A stretch of DNA of 8,567 nucleotides. Origin: JBCBKZ01 sp039026975. GTDB taxonomy: Bacteria; Bacteroidota; Bacteroidia; J057. The notes under the pieces are model-generated. The model saw only the letters and a list, made by a program, of their open reading frames with translations. It ran no database searches and was not told the origin of the DNA. The stretch is from NCBI GenBank assembly GCA_039026975.1, contig JBCCLI010000285.1, forward strand, positions 1 through 8,567. The letters are read 5' to 3'. Position 1 is the first letter of the stretch. Every line of letters begins with the position of its first letter. The translations under genes were made by a program, and so were the position numbers. This document shows positions 1-6,221 of the stretch, piece by piece.

Positions 1-503
1 GTTTCTCCCTTATGTGATATGGACATACTCCCCACTGTAGCGCCATACTGCTGGGAGGTCATTTGCGCTTGAGAAATAAGAGGGATATTCTCTTCTCTGA
101 ATAGTTCTATCTGTTTTACCAGTGAGCGTGTATAGGTGAGGTAAGTAACTCTGTCTAAATCATGGAAATGAGGATGCCCAGCTATTTTCCTATTGAGTTG
201 ATCTTCATAGACGGATAGGTGAGGGAGAATTTCTTCTACAAAGTATTGGTATCTCTTTCTTAATTCTTCATTTTCTGTATCACAGGTCATGCGTATGTAC
301 CGCCAGGCCATATCCTCTTTTACTATAGCTTCCAGCTCACTTATCTGTTTCAGAAAATGGCCTAATTCCTCCGTGGTTTGAGGATCCATGGCTACCAATT
401 GATCAAAATAAATCTTTAGAGCTTCCCAGTCAGTAATTTCAAAATCTACCGGAACTAAATTTCTTTCGACTCTCTTATCAATAATCTGAGCGCTAATTTC
501 CAT
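1..503 (-). CDS. M3 family oligoendopeptidase, N-terminal part (partial at left edge)
   Basis: This reading frame begins at ATG (503 to 501 on the minus strand) and stays open to the window edge, giving 167 codons of N-terminus. The protein begins MEISAQIIDKRVERNLVP and continues with a charged, strongly helical region (for example WEALKIYFDQLVAMDPQT, then a stretch with DLDRVTYLTYTRS). This resembles the helical N-terminal lobe of M3 zinc oligopeptidases (PepF/thimet type), which cleave short cytoplasmic peptides. The zinc motif HExxH lies in the C-terminal half and is outside the window, so catalytic competence cannot be judged. No signal peptide is seen, which fits a cytoplasmic enzyme. 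No Shine-Dalgarno is visible; the leader is AT-rich. A terminator-like hairpin sits 34 bases upstream on the same strand. The family call comes from recalled similarity of the N-terminal lobe, without a catalytic motif. Confidence 0.72.
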   Translation of the reverse strand, partial: MEISAQIIDKRVERNLVPVDFEITDWEALKIYFDQLVAMDPQTTEELGHFLKQISELEAIVKEDMAWRYIRMTCDTENEELRKRYQYFVEEILPHLSVYEDQLNRKIAGHPHFHDLDRVTYLTYTRSLVKQIELFREENIPLISQAQMTSQQYGATVGSMSISHKGE

Positions 504-536
504 TTAATATAATTATTGTTTAGCTAAGCAAGCTAC

Positions 537-555
537 AAAAAAGCCTCTGAGAGGC
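537..555 (-). terminator. Minus-strand intrinsic terminator or attenuator-like hairpin
   Basis: Read on the minus strand, GCCTC-TCA-GAGGC forms a perfect 5-bp GC-rich stem with a 3-base loop, followed directly by six T (bases 542 to 537). This is the layout of a rho-independent terminator. It lies 34 bases upstream of the M3 peptidase start, and no minus-strand gene lies upstream until the TPR gene ending at 1994. It could therefore end a small RNA, or attenuate the peptidase leader. The stem is short, so function is uncertain. Confidence 0.5.
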
Positions 556-640
556 CATTGGTTTTGGAGAATTTATTACCCTTTTTTTCAGTAAATCCTA
601 CATGAACTCATCTCTACCTGCTGAGTGCCGCGTGAAGATA

Positions 641-664
641 GTCTTAGGTGGTTTTCCACAAGAT
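641..664. other. Hairpin in intergenic region
   Basis: TCTT (642-645) pairs with AAGA (660-663) and GTGG (648-651) pairs with CCAC (656-659) around a TTTT loop, with an AG bulge and a possible extra G-T pair at the base (641/664). A second, smaller stem (ACTCA 606-610 with TGAGT 622-626) lies nearby. Both can form on either strand. They suggest a structured leader or small RNA between the divergent genes, but no known RNA family was recognised. Confidence 0.3.
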
Positions 665-670
665 TCCAGA

Positions 671-684
671 TGATATTAACATCA
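671..684. promoter_or_regulatory. Near-palindromic 14-base site, possible operator
   Basis: TGATATTAACATCA reads the same on the other strand except at one symmetric pair of positions (12 of 14 bases symmetric). It directly abuts the proposed -33 element (685-688) for the lysE-type operon, where a regulator would be expected to bind. No protein is assigned to it. The motif is AT-rich and could arise by chance. Confidence 0.3.
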
Positions 685-716
685 TTTGAGTTTTGGATAA
701 AAAGAATTTACCTTGC
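685..716 (+). promoter_or_regulatory. Putative Bacteroidota-type promoter for the lysE/nucleotidyltransferase pair
   Basis: TTTG at 685-688 matches the -33 element. After 20 bases, TACCTTGC at 709-716 matches 6 of the 8 positions of TAnnTTTG, the -7 consensus of Bacteroidota primary sigma promoters. Transcription would begin around 720, leaving a leader of roughly 50 bases before the ATG at 777. The -7 match is imperfect. Confidence 0.35.
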
Positions 717-776
717 TCTGGCTGAGATCATGATGCGAGTAGGAATAGAGCGTTAGGCATGGTCTAAAAGATAGCT

Positions 777-1403
777 ATGGCATTCTTTGACGGCTTAGTA
801 ATAGGGCTAGCGTTCATTGTCTTTATTGGCCCCGTTTTCTTTACCCTCCTTCATACCTCTCTCCAGTTTGGGTTTAAGTACGGCATCGCTGTTGCTTTTG
901 GAATCGTACTGAGTGATTTACTAGCAGTCAGTATGTGCGCCTTGGGAGCTGCCGCCTTTCTTCAAAACCCCCAAAATCAGACCTGGATTGCCATGGGAGG
1001 AGCTATTTTCCTCATAGGGTTAGGCCTTAAATATATCTTTGACCCCAGGTATAAGCCTAAGTCAAAAATAGAGGTTAAGGAGATGAGCTACCTGAAGTTT
1101 GTAATGAAAGGCTTTCTGGTGAACTTCCTCAATCCTTTTGTCTTTCTAGTCTGGATAGGGATTACAGGTATGGCTTCCGCCAAGTACGGACTTGGTGAGG
1201 GCTTTATCATATACCTGGCAGGTACATTGTCGGGAATATTCTTGACAGATACGTTGAAAGCCTTGTTTGCTGATAAGATTAAAGATTTCTTCAAGCCCCA
1301 ATCTCTGATGTGGGTTTTCCGAGTGATAGGCCTGGGCTTAATAGGATTTGGGATCAGGCTACTGTTTTTGGGTATTCTCAGTATCCCCATTGTCACGCCT
1401 TAA
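777..1403 (+). CDS. LysE/RhtB family amino-acid exporter
   Basis: This 208-residue integral membrane protein has the usual length of the LysE/RhtB superfamily, whose members export amino acids or related small metabolites across the inner membrane. The N-terminus carries the family GP signature in its first helix (G18-P19, followed by VFFTLLHTSL), then GIVLSDLL near residues 42-49. The second-half signature NFLNP is at residues 116-120, followed by a hydrophobic helix. About six hydrophobic segments are visible, with a charged loop around residues 89-104 (DPRYKPKSKIEVKE). The substrate cannot be told from the sequence. The ATG at 777 starts right before the first helix; there is no clear Shine-Dalgarno. 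The downstream nucleotidyltransferase overlaps its 3' end, so the two probably form one operon. Nothing appears truncated. Confidence 0.9.
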   Translation: MAFFDGLVIGLAFIVFIGPVFFTLLHTSLQFGFKYGIAVAFGIVLSDLLAVSMCALGAAAFLQNPQNQTWIAMGGAIFLIGLGLKYIFDPRYKPKSKIEVKEMSYLKFVMKGFLVNFLNPFVFLVWIGITGMASAKYGLGEGFIIYLAGTLSGIFLTDTLKALFADKIKDFFKPQSLMWVFRVIGLGLIGFGIRLLFLGILSIPIVTP

Positions 1404-2010
1404 TCCATACCACATCCTCATTCTAGCTGCGGGAGCCTCCACCCGGATGGGACAGCCCAAGCAGCTGTTAGCTTACCAGGGTTCCACGCTCTTAGAACAC
1501 GCCATTAATACAGCTCTTTCCTGCCATCCTATATCTGTTAAGGTAGTCCTGGGCGCTCATGTTGAAGCGATTCAGAAAAATATTTCTCTCGAGAAAGTGG
1601 ACAAAGTTTATAACTCAGACTGGCAAAGGGGAATGGCAGGCTCTATTAAGTGTGGGATCACTGTCATTATGGAGGGAGAAGATGCTAACCTGGGAACCAT
1701 CATCATGCTAGGAGATCAACCCCTCATTAGTAGCCAATTTCTTCAAAAGCTCTATCAAGAAGCAGAACAACAACAGAAAGAAATAGCAGCTTCTGCCTAT
1801 CAGGAAACATTAGGGGTCCCCGCTTACTTCTCTTCCTTTTACTATGAAAAACTGTTAGGCTTGAGTGGACAGGGAGGGGCAGGTAAGCTTATTCAGGTCT
1901 TTAAAGAGGAGGTGGCTAGCGTACCTGCCGGGAAATTCCTGGCAGATATAGATACACCTGAAGAATATCAAAACCTTATAAAGGGTGGTTTCTCTAGACA
2001 TTCAGAATAG
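1390..2010 (+). CDS. MobA/MocA-like nucleotidyltransferase (NTP_transf_3 family)
   Basis: Numbered from the TTG at 1390 the protein has 206 residues. It opens with a β-strand and the family nucleotide-binding loop LAAGASTRMGQPKQLL (residues 12-27), in which the G-x-S-x-R-M-G and lysine positions are intact. It also has MLGDQPLI, the metal-binding D-Q-P motif typical of the MocA side of the family, then GVPAYF, and near the end DIDTPEEY. Relatives transfer CMP or GMP to molybdopterin, but no molybdenum-cofactor or XdhC-type gene is nearby, so the substrate is open. The usual GDxGAR segment reads GQGGAGKLI, a departure from the family. No ATG precedes the motif in frame; TTG at 1390 (14-base overlap with the exporter) or TTG at 1348 must be used. 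The shorter form is preferred because residues coded by 1348-1389 lie before the first strand and look like out-of-frame exporter sequence. Confidence 0.85.
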   Translation: MSRLNPYHILILAAGASTRMGQPKQLLAYQGSTLLEHAINTALSCHPISVKVVLGAHVEAIQKNISLEKVDKVYNSDWQRGMAGSIKCGITVIMEGEDANLGTIIMLGDQPLISSQFLQKLYQEAEQQQKEIAASAYQETLGVPAYFSSFYYEKLLGLSGQGGAGKLIQVFKEEVASVPAGKFLADIDTPEEYQNLIKGGFSRHSE

Positions 2011-3181
2011 AACTCAATACAAATTTAGCTATTCCTACAGCTCCAAGGGTATTAGCCTCATTAAAAATTAGCTGGCCAAGAATTCGAATAGATTCTCCTT
2101 TATTCCCGTCCATATCAAGGATGAGGGCTTCATTGATTTTTAGATTGGCGTAGGTATCTATGTCTGGTAAAGCATTAAGGCCTTCCTCAATAGCGCCTTT
2201 TCTTTGGGTAGAGTCCTGAAGGAGATTAGCCATAGCTCTCCATCCAGGTGCAAAATTAGGATAGCGCTCAGTTAGCTGCCTGGCTAACTCTATTTTCTTT
2301 TTCCTATCCTGGGTATCTTCAATTTGAAGATACAAACGGAAAGTTCCTTCTGGAATATTTCCAGCTTTCTCCATCTCTAAAGCAGCCACCGCAGTCTTAA
2401 CTTCAAAAAAGCCATTAGGTGCCAGCTCATCACACTGCTTGAAGTTTGTAAGGGCTTTGCTACTATCTCCCCTCATCACATACACCATGGCTAAGTCATA
2501 ATAAGGATAAGGAGAAGATTCTGCCAGGGAGACTGCTTTCTTTAGCAACTTCATGGCATCACCATAGGCGCCTAACTTGGATAGCTTCCTTCCACGGGTA
2601 TGGTACTTAATAGCTTCTTCAGACATTTCTTTCTTTCCAAGCTGGTCATAATTCACCCAGTCTTTCTTCAGGTCTGAAACAAAAAGCTTATTTCCTTTCC
2701 CGTCCTCATAAAGGGGTTCATCTTCTTCTATAACATTTTCCTCCCATTCAGCTTCACCCTCATTTCCCGCTAGGGAAGATTCCTGATATCCGTTTAACAC
2801 CTCTACTATATCTACCTCTTTTTCTCCCAAGAGAGTAGATTTTATTTCCTCCTCTACTACAGATACTACCGATTCTTCCAGTGTGGCAGTAGCTACTTCA
2901 GCATCATTTTTCTCCCTAGATACATCCTCTCCTGAAGATTCCTCCTCCTTAATAAGGGGTTCTTCTATAAAAGAATCTACAATTACCTCAGGATCTGTTG
3001 CAGGAATAGATCCCCTCTCAGGCAGGAGGGGAAGCACCTTCTTATTTTCCTGGGTAGGGACAGATAAGAGACTGGCTGTTTCCTCTACAAGTGTAGGTGT
3101 ATAATAGTGAACTCTGATGAGTACGAGCATGCCTAACGAGAACGTCAGACTCAGGAAGATGAGAGAATCCACTGAAATCAT
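1994..3181 (-). CDS. Membrane-anchored tetratricopeptide-repeat protein with long acidic linker
   Basis: The 395-residue product begins with a hydrophobic segment (about residues 6-24, SLIFLSLTFSLGMLVLIRV) that would anchor it in the inner membrane. It has no lipobox and no clear cleavage site. Residues about 32-165 form a low-complexity linker rich in Glu, Asp, Ser and Val. From about residue 186 the protein becomes helical, with two TPR-like repeats at about 190-222 (AYGDAMKLLKKAVSLA) and 224-256 (YDLAMVYVMRGDSSKALTNF). More degenerate helices continue to the C-terminus. TPR domains bind partner proteins; the partner is unknown. The gene is divergent from the PhnD-like gene and converges on the nucleotidyltransferase, overlapping it by 17 bases. 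No specific family is recognised. The start is chosen because the ATG at 3181 includes the whole anchor. Confidence 0.85.
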   Translation of the reverse strand: MISVDSLIFLSLTFSLGMLVLIRVHYYTPTLVEETASLLSVPTQENKKVLPLLPERGSIPATDPEVIVDSFIEEPLIKEEESSGEDVSREKNDAEVATATLEESVVSVVEEEIKSTLLGEKEVDIVEVLNGYQESSLAGNEGEAEWEENVIEEDEPLYEDGKGNKLFVSDLKKDWVNYDQLGKKEMSEEAIKYHTRGRKLSKLGAYGDAMKLLKKAVSLAESSPYPYYDLAMVYVMRGDSSKALTNFKQCDELAPNGFFEVKTAVAALEMEKAGNIPEGTFRLYLQIEDTQDRKKKIELARQLTERYPNFAPGWRAMANLLQDSTQRKGAIEEGLNALPDIDTYANLKINEALILDMDGNKGESIRILGQLIFNEANTLGAVGIAKFVLSSILNV

Positions 3182-3202
3182 AGAGACGGAAGATTACGTA
3201 TC

Positions 3203-3228
3203 AGGCTTATATAGTAATTACGAAGCCT
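3203..3228. promoter_or_regulatory. Inverted repeat with nested palindrome in the divergent intergenic region
   Basis: AGGCTT at 3203-3208 is mirrored by AAGCCT at 3223-3228, and between them GTAATTAC (3214-3221) is a perfect 8-base palindrome. The site is 22 bases upstream of the TPR gene start, so it would lie in that gene's leader or promoter. It may be an operator or an RNA stem; nothing identifies a binding protein. Confidence 0.3.
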
Positions 3229-3238
3229 ATGTAATATT

Positions 3239-3270
3239 ATTGCTGCCATATAAACCTGTCTGTACATTTT
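3239..3270 (+). promoter_or_regulatory. Putative promoter for the phnD-like/xerD operon
   Basis: ATTG at 3239-3242 (3 of 4 to TTTG) is followed after 20 bases by TACATTTT at 3263-3270 (7 of 8 to TAnnTTTG). This fits the Bacteroidota promoter pattern and places transcription start near 3275, about 100 bases before the preferred ATG at 3375. The -7 element overlaps the first copy of an 11-base repeat (3259-3269). Confidence 0.38.
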
Positions 3271-3349
3271 CCAATATTCGTATTGTCATGTCAGATTTTC
3301 AGTTTATACAGCCCGGGTCTAACTTAACTCTGGATAAATCTGTACATTT
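3259..3349 (+). repeat. Two copies of an 11-base direct repeat (TCTGTACATTT)
   Basis: TCTGTACATTT occurs at 3259-3269 and again at 3339-3349, 80 bases apart. The first copy overlaps the proposed -7 element of the phnD-like gene. The second is embedded in the perfect inverted repeat at 3332-3353. The similarity continues for a few bases (TTCC against TATCC). Repeated sites in a promoter region suggest a DNA-binding protein, but this is inference. Confidence 0.4.
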
Positions 3350-3353
3350 ATCC
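3332..3353. promoter_or_regulatory. Perfect 8-bp inverted repeat just upstream of the phnD-like gene
   Basis: GGATAAAT (3332-3339) and ATTTATCC (3346-3353) are exact reverse complements separated by CTGTAC. The dyad ends 21 bases before the ATG at 3375. It could be an operator for a dimeric regulator or, because it lies downstream of the proposed promoter, a hairpin in the mRNA leader. There is no T-run after it, so it is not an intrinsic terminator. Confidence 0.45.
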
Positions 3354-3374
3354 CCCTGTAAAATCTTTAGTCAA

Positions 3375-5264
3375 ATGTCCAGGTATTCCTACACTTTACT
3401 TAGCCTGATTCTTGCCTTCTTTTCCCACATTGGGGGAATTACTCAGGAATTACCTGATCCTCTGAAAGTAGGGATCATCCCTTACAAAAATGAAGCAGCG
3501 CTAACAAATACCTACGGCCCCCTATTTGACCGCTTATCAAAGACTAATAATATATCTGTAGAAGTTACCTATCTGGAAGAAAAAGAGCTAGCCTACCAGC
3601 TCAGTCAGGGAATGATAAATATGGGAATCCTAAAACCTATAGCCTATCTGAATGCCAAAAGAAACTTTCCTTCCCTCACTGTATTTGGTACCCATCTGGT
3701 ACAAGAGAAAACTTATTATACTGGCGGCCTACTTGCTAGAAAGGAAAGTGGCTGGAATACCTTAGGAGACATCTCCAAGGAAGTTTCCTTTTCTCCTCAA
3801 GAGGATATTCTCTATGTGAAAAATACCTCTACTTCAGGGTTTAAATTTCCGAGAAATCTATTGAAAGAGCACGGAATGAAATTCGCCCAAGATCTGAATA
3901 TTTTTCATTTTTCAGGTAGCCACCAACAGTCCGTCAGCTACCTGTTAGCAGGTGAAACCCAACTCATAGCCATAGACTTAGCCGCTTATCAGGAATTAGC
4001 AGATTCTGCTAAGAACCAATTAGCGCTACTAGAAACCTACGAGATCCCAAATCACGCATATGTATGGGCTCCTACCATGCTTGAGGAGGCTAAATCTCAT
4101 CTCACTCAGGAGATGTTCCAGGCACATAATAACCCTGCTTTTCAGTCTGCCTTTAATAATCCCCTCCACATTCAGCAGTGGGTAGCACAATCTGATGAAG
4201 CCTATAATCCTCTGAGAAGAGGACTTCACTTCAATACAGTCAAGCCTAAAGTAAAGCTCCTCATAAAACCCAAAAGCACTGCTGTAGAAATACTCAGTCG
4301 AAAAGGAGATCTGCTGGATATTTTTAGGGATACATTTGAGGAAGAATTAACGGCTTCAGGTAGGTTCTCAGGCCTTACCTCTTATTTTTCTGATAATGCT
4401 TACGTAGTAAGTATTTCCTTAGGGGTCATAGATGAGGACTTCTTCGTGCAAGCAAAGCTGAGAGATGACTTTATTCTTAGTGAGAAGGTGGGTATAGCTG
4501 ACCTACAGGAGAAACTTCCTTCCTCCCTCACAAAAGCTATTCTATCAGTTTCTCCTATCTCTACAGATTTACACTATGATGGAAATAAGTGGTTTATCTT
4601 TTATGGAGATACGGATGGTATTGAGCCTAAAAATTATACCTTTTCCTGGGTAGACCAGGAAGGAAATAAGCATATAGTTCCCAAGGAGAATATTCTGGAT
4701 GTAGCTGACACTCGGATTGACTTTTCTCCACAAGAAGGGTTTACTCCCCATACGCCCATCACCATTTCTTTCAAAGAACCGGTAAAAGAAACCTTATTCT
4801 CTTTCATGCAAAATACGGCAGAGGAGGAAGGATTCTGGGATAACCTGGATAACAGATGGGGCGTCATAGGGCTAGTAGTAGCGCTCCTTTCTGTGATTAC
4901 GGGGAGTTATCTGGCCCAACGTAAGCGGCGATTATTCAAAAGTATGATGCTAGAGGCTAACGAGTCCCTACGCTCATATGTAGATGAAGTAGGTAATCCT
5001 GAACATAAGCTACTTACGTTAAAGGAGCGAGCGAGCAAGAGCCTGGAAAAAGGCTTAATCGCTGAAAACCAATTTCTGATCCTCAAACATAGACTGACAG
5101 ATATAGACCTAATCATTCACAGGCTGGATGCTACTCCTGAAGGTTCCAGAAAAGAGGTGCTAACAGAACTCAGTAACATCCTCCGTTCTGACCAAATCAG
5201 TGAAAAAGATGTAGCCCACATCCTGAGTATCGTAAGAAAGCTACCTGTTTCATCCTCAGAATAA
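3375..5264 (+). CDS. PhnD-like periplasmic binding domain fused to a membrane anchor and small cytoplasmic tail
   Basis: The frame is open from 3117, but the ATG at 3375 is preferred because it starts a signal-peptide-like segment (MSRYSYTLLSLILAFFSHIGG) and leaves the divergent promoter region free. That gives 629 residues. Residues about 27-285 resemble the phosphate/phosphite/phosphonate binding family: KVGIIPYKN, YGPLFDRLSK, a GILKPIAYLNA segment, and NTSTSGFKFPRNLL, the serine/threonine loop that holds the anion in PhnD. Residues about 289-400 may be a TolB-N/CsgG-like domain (weak, pattern only), followed by a β-rich segment. One transmembrane helix spans about 495-515, then RKRRLFK marks the cytoplasmic side. 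The 114-residue helical tail contains a SHOCT-like stretch (557-575, LEKGLIAENQFLILKHRL) and no kinase, GGDEF or other output domain. No ABC permease or ATPase is nearby, so a sensor or tether role is likelier than transport. xerD follows after three bases. Confidence 0.75.
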   Translation: MSRYSYTLLSLILAFFSHIGGITQELPDPLKVGIIPYKNEAALTNTYGPLFDRLSKTNNISVEVTYLEEKELAYQLSQGMINMGILKPIAYLNAKRNFPSLTVFGTHLVQEKTYYTGGLLARKESGWNTLGDISKEVSFSPQEDILYVKNTSTSGFKFPRNLLKEHGMKFAQDLNIFHFSGSHQQSVSYLLAGETQLIAIDLAAYQELADSAKNQLALLETYEIPNHAYVWAPTMLEEAKSHLTQEMFQAHNNPAFQSAFNNPLHIQQWVAQSDEAYNPLRRGLHFNTVKPKVKLLIKPKSTAVEILSRKGDLLDIFRDTFEEELTASGRFSGLTSYFSDNAYVVSISLGVIDEDFFVQAKLRDDFILSEKVGIADLQEKLPSSLTKAILSVSPISTDLHYDGNKWFIFYGDTDGIEPKNYTFSWVDQEGNKHIVPKENILDVADTRIDFSPQEGFTPHTPITISFKEPVKETLFSFMQNTAEEEGFWDNLDNRWGVIGLVVALLSVITGSYLAQRKRRLFKSMMLEANESLRSYVDEVGNPEHKLLTLKERASKSLEKGLIAENQFLILKHRLTDIDLIIHRLDATPEGSRKEVLTELSNILRSDQISEKDVAHILSIVRKLPVSSSE

Positions 5265-5267
5265 GAC

Positions 5268-6173
5268 ATGGTGGAAACCATCCTATGGGAAGATGCCCTA
5301 TCTGAATATGAGTCCTTTCTCAATGTGGAAAAAGGAATGGCTGGTCCTACCAAGGAGGCTTACCTGAGAGATATTAGTAGATATAGAATTTATGGAGAAG
5401 AAATATTAGAAGTAAGTTCCCCAGTAGCGGTAGAGTTAGAAGGGTTAAGATCCTTTTTGGGTTTTCTAGTAGATAAGTGTCTGCTAAGCCCCAGATCACT
5501 TGCCAGGAATATCTCCTCCCTTAGATCTTTCCATGGGTTCCTCCTAGTGGATGGCTGGACAGAAATAGACCCTTCCGAATTATTAGAACTCCCCAGGTTT
5601 GGCAGGAAACTCCCTACTGTCTTGTCTGTAGAAGAAATAGAAAAGCTGATAGCCAGCATACCAGTAGACAAGGCACTGGGCATCCGCAACAGGGCTATAG
5701 TAGAAGTGCTCTATGGATGTGGCCTTAGGGTATCAGAGCTTATCAAGCTGGAAATTTCTCACATATACCCCAAGGAGCAATTTATACGAGTGCTGGGTAA
5801 GGGAAGCAAGGAACGCTTGGTTCCCATAGGAGAACATGCCCTGGAATGGATCAGTACCTATCAGGAAACAGCCAGGCCTGAAAGCCAAAATCATAGCAAT
5901 ATGCTTTTCCTTAATAGAAGAGGAAATCCCCTGAGTCGAGTGATGGTCTTTTACATCATCAAGGAGGCTGCTCAGCTAGCAGGACTGAATAAAAACATTA
6001 GCCCACATACTTTTCGGCACTCTTTTGCTACGCACCTACTAGAAGGTGGGGCAGACTTACGAGCTGTGCAGGATATGCTAGGCCATGAGTCCATCACCAC
6101 TACGGAAATCTACCTACATATGGACAGGGAGTACTTACGAGAAATACATGCTATGTTCCATCCAAGGAATTAG
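5268..6173 (+). CDS. xerD: Site-specific tyrosine recombinase XerD
   Basis: This 301-residue protein has the standard Xer length and both domains: an N-terminal SAM-like core-binding domain (about 1-100) and the C-terminal catalytic domain. All catalytic residues are present: R154 (GLRVSEL), K178 (GKGSKER), H247 and R250 (HTFRHSFATHLLEGG), H273 (LGHESITTTEIY) and the nucleophile Y282. Spacing closely follows E. coli XerD. With a partner Xer subunit it would resolve chromosome dimers at dif, cutting and rejoining DNA through a 3'-phosphotyrosine intermediate. The C-terminus after Y282 (LHMDREYLREIHAMFHPRN) matches the Xer tail rather than an integron or phage integrase. It starts three bases after the PhnD-like stop, so the two are very likely cotranscribed and perhaps translationally coupled. 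XerC cannot be wholly excluded from sequence alone. Confidence 0.93.
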   Translation: MVETILWEDALSEYESFLNVEKGMAGPTKEAYLRDISRYRIYGEEILEVSSPVAVELEGLRSFLGFLVDKCLLSPRSLARNISSLRSFHGFLLVDGWTEIDPSELLELPRFGRKLPTVLSVEEIEKLIASIPVDKALGIRNRAIVEVLYGCGLRVSELIKLEISHIYPKEQFIRVLGKGSKERLVPIGEHALEWISTYQETARPESQNHSNMLFLNRRGNPLSRVMVFYIIKEAAQLAGLNKNISPHTFRHSFATHLLEGGADLRAVQDMLGHESITTTEIYLHMDREYLREIHAMFHPRN

Positions 6174-6194
6174 TTCACATTATTCTCAAGTTAG

Positions 6195-6216
6195 AGAAAC
6201 CATTTATGGTCTTTCT
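6195..6216. terminator. Weak hairpin between convergent xerD and prmC
   Basis: AGAAA (6195-6199) plus CCAT (6200-6203) pair with ATGG (6206-6209) and TTTCT (6212-6216), with a two-base loop and a TC bulge. It lies in the 48-base gap between two convergent stops, where a shared bidirectional terminator is expected. The A/T-rich outer stem could act as the U-tract in either direction. The fold is weak, so the call rests largely on position. Confidence 0.35.
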
Positions 6217-6221
6217 ACAGT

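Noticed and set aside
616..626. Shared TGCTGAGT string with 8214-8221 as a repeat family
   Set aside because: Only eight bases match and the flanking sequence and folds differ, which is within chance for a window of this size.
2883..3104. Plus-strand 73-residue frame opposite the TPR gene
   Set aside because: It is serine-rich because it mirrors the acidic linker codons of the TPR gene and has no recognisable domain.
3117..3374. Longer N-terminus for the PhnD-like protein starting at ATG 3117
   Set aside because: It would place 86 extra residues before an obvious signal peptide and overlap the divergent TPR gene by 65 bases, covering the dyads and likely promoter.
5268..6173. Mobile-element or integron integrase
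   Set aside because: Length, catalytic spacing and C-terminus match chromosomal XerD. There is no attachment site, flanking repeat, tRNA or cargo gene nearby.
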